A DNA stretch of 36,116 nt from positions 1 to 36,116 of the forward strand of contig DASQLQ010000045.1 of assembly GCA_035629935.1 (NCBI GenBank), in the 5' to 3' direction. The position numbers and the translations under genes are program-made. The notes below the pieces were generated by a model. That model was not told the origin of the DNA and did not search any database. It saw only the letters and a list, made by a program, of their open reading frames with translations. This document shows positions 24,318 through 30,733 of the stretch, in pieces. Every line of letters begins with the position of its first letter. The stretch's first letter is position 1. Origin of the DNA: DASQLQ01 sp035629935. GTDB lineage: Bacteria; Actinomycetota; CADDZG01; WHSQ01.

Positions 24318-25010
24318 GTGTCTAGAGAGTTGACGAACAAACATGTTGTCATCCGCCCCTGGCCCTACGGGGCACTGGTTGTAGCGGGTTTGTTGTTATT
24401 CGTGCTCGCCGCCCTCGGTATCGAGGGTGACAGCGCAGGAACGATCGAGATCGCTCGGTTCCGATCCATCAACGATCTACCCGATGCGTTCGCGATCCCG
24501 ATCTGGGCTTTCATGCAAGCCGGAAACCTGCTCGTTATCCCTTTGGGTGTGGTGGTAGCCGCCTTCCTCCGCGAGTTCCGTCTTGCAGGAGCATTTGCAT
24601 TGGCGGGGATATCGAAGTACTTCGCAGCGCGGGCGATCAAAACTCAGTTCGTCAGACACCGCCCGTCGGTACTGATCGACGACGTCAACATAAGGATCGG
24701 TTCTTCAGAGACCGGTCTCGGGTTCGTCTCCGGCCACGCAACGATCGCGGTGGCGGTCGCCGTGATAATCCATCCATACCTCAAAAAGCCGATCGCTCGA
24801 GTGGGTTTGTGGGTAGTCACTGTTCTTGTGTTGGTAGGACGGGTCTACGCAGGGGCGCACTTCCCTCTCGATGTTGTTGGGGGTGCCGGCATTGGCCTAG
24901 TGATCGGCGCGGTGACCAACTTGATCGTGGGCGTTCCCGCCCGAACTGATGCTCGAAGCGGCTCTGAACAGCCAGAGGAGGAGGGCCGCCCACAGGAGAC
25001 GTTGACTTAG
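24318..25010 (+). CDS. PAP2 family phosphatase
   Basis: About 230 residues from a GTG at 24318; a TTG at 24297 adds seven residues, and none of the starts has a good ribosome site. All three PAP2 motifs are intact: KTQFVRHRP, FVSGHA and GRVYAGAHFPLD. Six membrane segments fit the family. Members remove phosphate from lipid phosphates such as undecaprenyl diphosphate or phosphatidic acid. It is divergent from the YbhN-OpuAC fusion, and its intact active site contrasts with the degenerate PAP2 domain at 20180. The last 114 bases overlap the convergent DUF998 gene. Confidence 0.87.
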   Translation: MSRELTNKHVVIRPWPYGALVVAGLLLFVLAALGIEGDSAGTIEIARFRSINDLPDAFAIPIWAFMQAGNLLVIPLGVVVAAFLREFRLAGAFALAGISKYFAARAIKTQFVRHRPSVLIDDVNIRIGSSETGLGFVSGHATIAVAVAVIIHPYLKKPIARVGLWVVTVLVLVGRVYAGAHFPLDVVGGAGIGLVIGAVTNLIVGVPARTDARSGSEQPEEEGRPQETLT

Positions 25011-25508
25011 ACCCGTCCAACGCGTCTCGTGCAGGATGGGACTGACGATCACGAGAGCAGCTCCCGAGACCGCAAGGACGACCGCCAGGGGATCGTGAGA
25101 GTCGCCCCCCGGGGGCCGCGTGAACGTGTGCACCGTCGCAAGGATGACAACGGCAAGAACCGCCATGGTCGACGCTCCACTATGGATCGCTTCGTTCAGA
25201 GGTGAGGTGTCCGTCCTGAATACGCCGGCCACCAAGCTTCCCGCGGCGGCCACCACGGCGGCGGTGGCGGCTATCCAGGTTGAACGATCGGCCGGCCCCT
25301 TCCACAGCCGCGCTCCGAGCGCGCCGAGCCCACCGCTCAGACCGACGAAGGCCATGGCCATCAACCAGCCGTACGGACCGTTGGCGTATTCACTTAGACG
25401 GTGCGCGGGGGGAGGAAGATCGGGTCGCACGAAATGGAGGATGGTCACACAGGCAACGCAGCTCCCGAATCCAACTAGTGCGGCTACCTGAAGGCGAGGT
25501 TTCGTCAC
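24897..25508 (-). CDS. DUF998 membrane protein, second of a tandem pair
   Basis: A protein of 203 residues. The GTG at 25508 is chosen because it overlaps the stop of the upstream paralogue as GTGA; a longer frame reaches an ATG at 25559. It has about six membrane segments and the family pattern HFVRPDLPPPAHRLSEYANGPYGWLM near the N-terminus. The function of DUF998 proteins is not established. Its 3' end overlaps the convergent PAP2 gene by 114 bases, which is unusually long; both frames look genuine. Confidence 0.8.
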   Translation of the reverse strand: MTKPRLQVAALVGFGSCVACVTILHFVRPDLPPPAHRLSEYANGPYGWLMAMAFVGLSGGLGALGARLWKGPADRSTWIAATAAVVAAAGSLVAGVFRTDTSPLNEAIHSGASTMAVLAVVILATVHTFTRPPGGDSHDPLAVVLAVSGAALVIVSPILHETRWTGLSQRLLWAALLLWLFRAASSISSGGNAHDQVGHRADH

Positions 25509-26155
25509 GTGGTGCTGAAGGGCTTTGTCCTCACGTGCATGGCGGTTAGCAAGAACCATGCCAGCACCGCAAATCCGAGTACACGCTGAACCGCACCCGA
25601 CCAGCCGGTGTCGGCGCTGAACGGACTAGCCATGGCGGCTATGGCTGCGACCACGGCGAGCGTTGTTGAAACCCAGCGGAAGCTCGACCAGCGTGCGTCG
25701 CCCTTGGTGGCGTAAGAGAAAACCAACATCGAAGTTATGACCATGATGAAGGCGGCCATGGTCGCGTAGCTGTGGATCATCTCCTGGATGGTGTCTGGCA
25801 CGAGAGCCCGTTCGACCTCGAAGATCCCCGCTGCGATCAGGCTGGCGCCGGCCACAGCCAGAAGGATCGAGACGAGCCTGGTCGAAGCTCTTCGCTCGAT
25901 CGCCCATGTGAGGCGGAAACCCAATGCGATCGACGCGAGGCCGAAGGCGTAGAAAGCGATCGTCATGATCAAACCGTTGCTTCCATTTGCGTAGTCGCTC
26001 ATCACCCGACTGATTGGGTGGATCTCGTTCCGCAGGATGTGCAGAAGCATTACGGCACAGAAGCAGAGTGTGGCAAGGATGATGACCGCCAGCGATGCTC
26101 CCGTAGGGCCACGCGTTGTTCGTTCGAGGGGGGGAACGCCGATCTGATGGGCCAT
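25505..26155 (-). CDS. DUF998 membrane protein, first of a tandem pair
   Basis: A protein of 216 residues from the ATG at 26155, behind a strong GGAGGGAG site; this start excludes a non-membrane extension in the longer frame. It has six membrane segments and ILRNEIHPISRVMSDYANGSNGLIMT, matching the same region of the paralogue at 24897. The two probably arose by tandem duplication and are translationally coupled. Confidence 0.85.
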   Translation of the reverse strand: MAHQIGVPPLERTTRGPTGASLAVIILATLCFCAVMLLHILRNEIHPISRVMSDYANGSNGLIMTIAFYAFGLASIALGFRLTWAIERRASTRLVSILLAVAGASLIAAGIFEVERALVPDTIQEMIHSYATMAAFIMVITSMLVFSYATKGDARWSSFRWVSTTLAVVAAIAAMASPFSADTGWSGAVQRVLGFAVLAWFLLTAMHVRTKPFSTT

Positions 26156-26208
26156 AACGGCTCCCTCCTGAGCGACGGGCTGTCGACTGTTCCAACGTAC
26201 ACCTGCGC

Positions 26209-26223
26209 CTTCTTCATAAGAAG
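26209..26223. promoter_or_regulatory. Palindrome in a divergent promoter region, possible operator
   Basis: CTTCTT-CAT-AAGAAG is a perfect 6-bp inverted repeat with a 3-base spacer, midway between the DUF998 start (26155) and the dehydrogenase start. GTACA copies lie on both sides. A second perfect palindrome, TTCCGGCCGGAA, lies at 26272-26283. No regulator gene is adjacent, so the binding protein is unknown. Confidence 0.4.
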
Positions 26224-26307
26224 CCGGTTGGTACATATCGGGTTGCGGTGCGACTTCGCCCCATGAAAGGGTTCCGGCCGGAAGGGATGACGGGTCACAC
26301 AGAACGG

Positions 26308-27120
26308 ATGAGCATGGGGGAGCGTCTAGCCGGAAAGACAGCGATCGTCGTCGGCGCGGGCCAAACGCCCGGCGCCACCATAGGTAATGGGCGTGCAACC
26401 GCAATCAGATTCGCTCAGGAAGGCGCGCATGTCCTTCTCGTCGATCGCGATGAGGCTTCGGCTGAAGAGACCCGATCGATGATCCTCGAGAAGGACGGGC
26501 GCGCCGATGTCTTCACCGCGGACATCGCCGAGGCGGGAGCCGCCACCACGATCGCCGAACGTGGCGTCGAGGTACTCGGGCGGATCGACATCCTTCACAA
26601 CAACGTCGGGATCGGGATGGGAGACAACACCCCAACGAAGCTCACCGAAGAGGTGTGGGATCGGGTCTTCGACGTGAACCTGAAGGCGATGTGGCTGACA
26701 TGCAAGCATGTCGTGCCGATCATGCGCGAACAGAAGAGTGGGTCGATCGTGTGCATCTCCTCACTCGCGGCAACCGCGGCGGCAGGAAGCATCACCGCCT
26801 ACAAGATCTCCAAGGCAGGAGTCAATGCCTTGGTCCATTCACTTGCCGTGACCAACGCGCATCACGGCATCCGGGTGAACGGGATCATGCCGGGGTTCAT
26901 CGATACTCCGATGGCCGTCGACGCGGTTTCGGAGGCACTCGACATCCCACGCGATCAGCTCGCGGAGTTCCGCGACAAGTTGGTGCCGTTGAACAACCGT
27001 CAGGGAACGGCCTGGGATGTTGCCAACGCGGCCCTCTTCCTGGCGTCGGATGAAGCGGCATTCATCACGGGAGCGCTTCTCCCGGTCGACGGCGGGCAGG
27101 GGACGAAGATCGGCGCGTGA
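26308..27120 (+). CDS. Short-chain dehydrogenase/reductase (SDR)
   Basis: About 270 residues from the ATG at 26308 (MSMGERLAGKTA); other in-frame ATGs at 26248, 26263, 26287 and 26314 leave the start uncertain. The Rossmann fold is clear: the nucleotide loop GAGQTPGATIGNGRA, the NNVG motif, the catalytic Ser in CISSLAA, YKISK with the catalytic Tyr and Lys, and DGG near the end. The glycine loop is longer than the usual TGxxxGIG, a variant seen in some SDRs. VDRDE after strand 2 suggests NAD(H). The substrate is unknown. Confidence 0.9.
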   Translation: MSMGERLAGKTAIVVGAGQTPGATIGNGRATAIRFAQEGAHVLLVDRDEASAEETRSMILEKDGRADVFTADIAEAGAATTIAERGVEVLGRIDILHNNVGIGMGDNTPTKLTEEVWDRVFDVNLKAMWLTCKHVVPIMREQKSGSIVCISSLAATAAAGSITAYKISKAGVNALVHSLAVTNAHHGIRVNGIMPGFIDTPMAVDAVSEALDIPRDQLAEFRDKLVPLNNRQGTAWDVANAALFLASDEAAFITGALLPVDGGQGTKIGA

Positions 27121-27126
27121 TGGGTT

Positions 27127-27681
27127 TCAGGAGCGGGACGGGAACTCCGGTAACCCCGGCTCCGGCTCGACACCAAGCGAGTTGAGTGTGAACGCGACCA
27201 GGTGGTACTGCCCGATGACCATGCAGATCTCGATCAGCTGTTTCTCGTTGTAGGAGGCGGCCAACGTCTTCCACGTTGCGTCGGAGATGCAGGTATCAGC
27301 GTGGAGCTCATCGGCGGCCGCGAGTAAAGCTCGATCGTTCTCGGACCATCCCGAAATGTCCTCGGCCGGTATGCGCTCGATCTCTCCGTCCTCGAGGCCC
27401 AACCCGCGCCCGATCAGCACGTGCTGTCCCCACTCGTACTCCGCATTGCATAGCCAAGCGGTTCGCAGGATCAACAGTTCGCGGTCCCGCGGGGGGAGCT
27501 CACCTCCGAACAGAAGGGTGCCGCCGAACTGGGCCCAGCGCTTCAGGAGCTTGGGGTGGTGGGCGAGGGTGGCAAAGATGTTGAGGTCCGTCCCGTCGGG
27601 GCGTCGCATCATGCCCGCGAGGAGCTCTTCCACGCGCTCGTCCCTGTCGGCCGGCGAGGTGGGGGGTATCCGGGGTGCCAT
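27127..27681 (-). CDS. Carboxymuconolactone decarboxylase family protein
   Basis: A protein of 184 residues with the CMD core ELLILRTAWLCNAEYEWGQHVLIGRGLGL. The CxxC pair of AhpD-type peroxidase partners is absent (only LCNAEYEW, one Cys), so it is the CMD-like rather than the redox type. Helical regions follow (LLAAADELHADTCISDATW). Such proteins often accompany catabolic SDRs. Here the SDR gene converges from the other side with only 6 bases between stops. GAGAGG precedes the start. Confidence 0.88.
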   Translation of the reverse strand: MAPRIPPTSPADRDERVEELLAGMMRRPDGTDLNIFATLAHHPKLLKRWAQFGGTLLFGGELPPRDRELLILRTAWLCNAEYEWGQHVLIGRGLGLEDGEIERIPAEDISGWSENDRALLAAADELHADTCISDATWKTLAASYNEKQLIEICMVIGQYHLVAFTLNSLGVEPEPGLPEFPSRS

Positions 27682-27808
27682 CGGCGAAGCCTCTCACGCC
27701 TCCGACCCACGAGAGGGGCCCAAATCGGGCAAACATCGCTGTAGTTGGTTGACGGCCTTCGGATTCGGCGCGCAATCTATGTACTGGCTGAGGGAGGAAG
27801 GTGTCGCC

Positions 27809-28534
27809 ATGGGGGCATTGCGTAGGTCCGCGGCGGTTGTCCTCGTTGCCGCGCTGGCCTGGGCGCCGGGACTAATGGCCACCGCGGCCCAGAACAGAGC
27901 GCCCGTCGGAAAGATCCGGGCTCAGTCGTCGGGCCTCACGACCACCTTCACCGCGGTGATGACGGACCCCGATAACCACAGCATGTTCTACAAATGGCGC
28001 TCCCAAGTGGGATGCGGCAAGTTCACTCCCGGCGAGGCCGAAACGGCGACCTGGGATCGTGGAGCCGGTACACCATGCGCGCCGGGCGCCGATGCAAGCG
28101 GATTGGTGTGGGTGCACGTGACGGACATCGTTGCTCACGTGGGGTGCTTCTATCGTGGCTCGGCTTCCGGTGATGGCGGCGATTGCGTCTCGGGAACCGA
28201 CATCTCCCGGAGGACCAGGCTCATCCTGAGAGACAAGGCGGGGAAGTTGGTCGTGTCGGGAAACATGAAACTGACCACATCGATGGAGGGCGCCGACCTT
28301 TCGGGTTGCGTAGCAAACCAAGAGCTGTTCCTGGTGAAGAAGAAGGGCAGCAAATGGGTGACCAAGAAGAAGTTCGCCACCAACGAGAAAGGCGTCTTTT
28401 CAACGGAGGTCGCTCCCAAACCCGGAAGCTATCGAGTCGAGTCGGATCAGCTCTTCTTGGGCGAGCCCTCCGGCGATTCGGTGGTGTTCTACAACTGCCT
28501 TTACAGCTCATCTCCGCCGATCCCGAATAGGTAG
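27809..28534 (+). CDS. Secreted protein of unknown function
   Basis: A protein of 241 residues from the ATG at 27809, after GAGGGAGGAAGG; this start gives a clean signal peptide (LRRSAAVVLVAALAWAPGLMATAA). The mature part has seven or so cysteines, suggesting disulphides, and a C-terminal half that looks like a beta-sandwich (LFLVKKKGSKWVTKKKFATN and FSTEVAPKPGSYRVESD). No named family is recognised. An upstream in-frame ATG at 27779 is possible but fits the signal peptide less well. Confidence 0.78.
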   Translation: MGALRRSAAVVLVAALAWAPGLMATAAQNRAPVGKIRAQSSGLTTTFTAVMTDPDNHSMFYKWRSQVGCGKFTPGEAETATWDRGAGTPCAPGADASGLVWVHVTDIVAHVGCFYRGSASGDGGDCVSGTDISRRTRLILRDKAGKLVVSGNMKLTTSMEGADLSGCVANQELFLVKKKGSKWVTKKKFATNEKGVFSTEVAPKPGSYRVESDQLFLGEPSGDSVVFYNCLYSSSPPIPNR

Positions 28535-28657
28535 CCGTACCTTCATCCAGCTTCCGCCGGCTGAAAAAAAGCTCTGACCGGCGCTTCTGCGCGGTTGCCG
28601 GTGCCTCGCGGCGGGTAAAAACCCCTCTTGAGCCAATAGGAGCGGGGAGGCAATTCA

Positions 28658-29356
28658 ATGACTGAGCAACGCACGAGGTTCTTGGGCTTCGGCCTGACGA
28701 TCGCCGTCGTTGTCGGAGCGATCGGGATCCTTAACGTGGGGATCTCACCTGCGGCAGCCGAATGTTCGGCCACCGGCGGGGGAAGCTCTCCGACACCAAC
28801 CTCAACGACTCAACCCTCCGGGTCTGGGTCACCAACGGGGGCACAAACCGCTCCCGTCGATCAGCTTCCGGTACCGGCGCAATCGACCGCCAGCCCTTCG
28901 GGCAGCGGGAGCGCGTCGCCTTCGAGCACCGATGACGGGCCTTTGCCAAACCTGTCCACGATCCTTCCGGGGGAGGACGAGTCATCCGCCTCGCCTACCG
29001 GTTCGGGCACGGGGACCCCTCAAGGTTCACCCACTAGCGGCCAGGGCCAAGACTGCCCGACGAAGGTGTCGATCAACTACAAGGCGGCGTCCACCCGCAC
29101 GACCGATCCGCGCGATCGCTTTGGAGGCAAGGTCAAGTCGCCGAACCAGAACTGTGAGCGAGGCCGTGACGTCATCCTGAAGAAGGTACGCAAGAGCGGT
29201 AAAGCCAAGACCGTTGGACGGACCGTCAGCCAGAGGGACGGCGCGTGGAAGATCCGAGGCGTCAAACCCAAGGGTCGCTTCTTCGCAACCGCCCCTGCCC
29301 GCGACGTGGGAGACGTCTCTTGCCGTAAGGGCAAGTCCAAGAGGTTCAGCCCATGA
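28658..29356 (+). CDS. Secreted protein with a Ser/Thr/Pro/Gly-rich linker
   Basis: A protein of 232 residues with a GGGGAGG site. After the signal peptide (ending SPAAAEC) comes a low-complexity stretch of about 90 residues rich in Ser, Thr, Pro and Gly, likely a cell-wall-spanning or glycosylated linker. A basic C-terminal domain of about 100 residues follows, beginning DCPTKVSINYKA, with VILKKVRKSGKAKTVGRTVSQRDGAWKIRGVKPKGRFFATA. This domain has the look of a beta-sandwich. Its TGA overlaps the next ATG in ATGA. Confidence 0.75.
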   Translation: MTEQRTRFLGFGLTIAVVVGAIGILNVGISPAAAECSATGGGSSPTPTSTTQPSGSGSPTGAQTAPVDQLPVPAQSTASPSGSGSASPSSTDDGPLPNLSTILPGEDESSASPTGSGTGTPQGSPTSGQGQDCPTKVSINYKAASTRTTDPRDRFGGKVKSPNQNCERGRDVILKKVRKSGKAKTVGRTVSQRDGAWKIRGVKPKGRFFATAPARDVGDVSCRKGKSKRFSP

Positions 29357-29598
29357 CGGAGGTTAAGGAAATGACCGAGGCAACCGCCGAGAGTGATCCT
29401 CGAACGTGGAATCGGACGCTTGCGGCTCTCGGCGCCGTACTTCTCCTCTTCGCGCCCGCTTGCGAGGCGAACATCGATACCGATGAAGACGGAGTCGAAA
29501 CCGAGGACGAGGGCGACGTGGACCTGGACGACGACGATGTCGACGTCGAAGAAGACACTGATGTGGATGTCGAGGTCGACGAGGACGAAGACCTCTAA
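29353..29598 (+). CDS. Small exported protein with an extremely acidic tail
   Basis: A protein of 81 residues. The first ATG overlaps the previous stop (ATGA); an ATG at 29371 with AAGGA just before it is an alternative. A hydrophobic stretch LAALGAVLLLFAPACEA resembles a signal peptide, perhaps with a weak lipobox at APAC. After it, some 40 residues are almost all Asp, Glu and Val (DVDLDDDDVDVEEDTDVDVEVDEDEDL). Such a tail could bind calcium or other cations, but no family is recognised. Its stop abuts the convergent gene's stop with no gap. Confidence 0.65.
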   Translation: MTEVKEMTEATAESDPRTWNRTLAALGAVLLLFAPACEANIDTDEDGVETEDEGDVDLDDDDVDVEEDTDVDVEVDEDEDL

Positions 29599-30129
29599 CT
29601 AGTCGAGCTTCACGGCCTCCGCGCTTCGACGGGCACGTCTCGTTTGCCACAGGCCGAAGATGGCCAGAGCGGCGAGCAGGCCGATCCAGGTCGCAGAGCG
29701 ACTGCCGGCGGGGCTGATGGCCCCATCCGGCTCCAGTCTTGCGACGTCGTCTGTGTACAGGGTCGTAGCCGTGCATGCGTTGTCGCTGAAGGGGGGCTGA
29801 GTGTTCTCCGGGACGAATAGGTATCGTTCGCCGGTCTCGAACGTGCGGTCCTCGGAGGTGGCCAGGCTTACTTCGGCAGACCCCGCGACGTCCGGAACGC
29901 CGAAGACTTCAACGGTGGCGGGAAGTCGGGGGCCGAGCCAGATGCTTTCGACGTTGACGACAGCCTTGCGGTCCTCATCCGTTGTTCGAACCACCATCCC
30001 GACGAACGCGGCCTGGGCCTCACCAAGGCTTTCTCGCAGGGGGGGCAGGGGAGCGCAGGCCGCCGTGGCCGGTCCTGATCCGAGGACCACGATCAGGAGG
30101 GCGGCGGCCAGCGTGCCCATAGGTCTCAT
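29599..30129 (-). CDS. Secreted, membrane-anchored protein, TIMP/NTR-like N-terminal region
   Basis: A protein of 176 residues with a signal peptide cleaved before CAPLPPL, a beta-rich body, and a C-terminal membrane segment (about 146-160) followed by RRARRS. The mature start, Cys followed by a helix and then AQAAFVGMVV, resembles tissue-inhibitor-of-metalloproteinase/NTR-type bacterial proteins. The match is short, so this is tentative. TAGGAG lies close upstream; an ATG at 30120 has better spacing to it. It should be exposed outside the membrane. Confidence 0.72.
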   Translation of the reverse strand: MRPMGTLAAALLIVVLGSGPATAACAPLPPLRESLGEAQAAFVGMVVRTTDEDRKAVVNVESIWLGPRLPATVEVFGVPDVAGSAEVSLATSEDRTFETGERYLFVPENTQPPFSDNACTATTLYTDDVARLEPDGAISPAGSRSATWIGLLAALAIFGLWQTRRARRSAEAVKLD

Positions 30130-30180
30130 GCTCCTAGACTGGCATGGACCCGCTACTAGGACCTAACGGACGGAGACGAC

Positions 30181-30309
30181 ATGGAACGACGCGGCGACGA
30201 ACCGGATCGGCAGCCACAGGACGAGACGCAACCCACCGAAGCTCCTGTCGACGGCCCCGACGCCGCCGACTCTGGGGACTCGAGCCAGGACGAGCCAACC
30301 TCTTCTTAG
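30181..30309 (+). CDS. Possible 42-residue acidic small protein
   Basis: A reading frame starts at ATG 30181, after GGAG at reasonable spacing, and ends at TAG 30307-30309. The product is hydrophilic and acidic, rich in Asp, Glu, Pro and Gln (ERRGDEPDRQPQDETQP), and likely disordered. Its stop shares TTAG with the stop of the convergent gene, the same arrangement as at 13324-13327. No homologue is recognised, so coding is uncertain. Confidence 0.4.
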   Translation: MERRGDEPDRQPQDETQPTEAPVDGPDAADSGDSSQDEPTSS

Positions 30310-30719
30310 TTACTTCGCAGGAGTTTCGGCAGCTCCCTCCAGAAGCGGCCCCGGGGTATCGCCTCTATCCCCGCAGCGGTCGCCTTGCGGCCAAGGTCCT
30401 CCGCGACGTGGGAGAAGAAGCCGACCCATCGAACACCGGGCGAGTTCTGGCTCAGCTCGGTCACGCTGGCCACCAGCTCGTCTCCGCCGGCATCCAGATC
30501 CAGCAGAACGAGGGTCACCCCACGAGCTACCCCCTCCAAGCGGGACCGAACCGCGACCGTCGCCCCATCGGGGGCGGCCCCTTCCACGCGGGCTCGCGCA
30601 TTCAGATCACGGCTTACCAGGAGGACCGTATGGGCGGGAATATGCTTCTCCTCTCCAAGGTTGATGGCATTACACTCAGATTCTATAATCTGAGGCACAT
30701 CAAGTTTCAGTCTCTTCAC
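30306..30719 (-). CDS. Degenerate receiver-like protein
   Basis: Up to 137 residues if it starts at GTG 30719, which would place its start across the dnaK promoter. The conserved part begins TVLLVSRDLNARARVEGAA, then VTLVLLDLDAGG, VRWVGFFSHV and AGIEAIPRGRFWREL. It follows the beta/alpha order of response-regulator receiver domains, including the Asp-bearing strand LVLLDLD and a Phe/Ser-His at the Thr position. No output domain is present. GGAGAGGAG lies 6 bases before an ATT codon at 30641 (residue 27), a possible non-standard start. It is divergent from dnaK. Confidence 0.6.
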   Translation of the reverse strand: MKRLKLDVPQIIESECNAINLGEEKHIPAHTVLLVSRDLNARARVEGAAPDGATVAVRSRLEGVARGVTLVLLDLDAGGDELVASVTELSQNSPGVRWVGFFSHVAEDLGRKATAAGIEAIPRGRFWRELPKLLRSN

Positions 30720-30733
30720 AACAGGAGGAAACC
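30661..30733 (+). promoter_or_regulatory. dnaK operon promoter with an overlapping palindromic operator
   Basis: TTGATG (30661-30666), a 17-base spacer and a perfect TATAAT (30684-30689) form a strong housekeeping promoter. The -10 lies inside a perfect inverted repeat, CTCAGATT-CTAT-AATCTGAG (30675-30694). An outer pair, TTGATG and CATCAA (30698-30703), surrounds it. A repressor on this repeat would block polymerase. The natural candidate is HspR, encoded in the operon, though the repeat is not the classical HAIR sequence. AGGAGG follows at good spacing before the dnaK ATG at 30734. Confidence 0.75.

Noticed and set aside
30661..30703. Classical HAIR site upstream of dnaK
   Set aside because: No CTTGAGT-N7-ACTCAAG match was found; only a different palindrome is present, reported separately.
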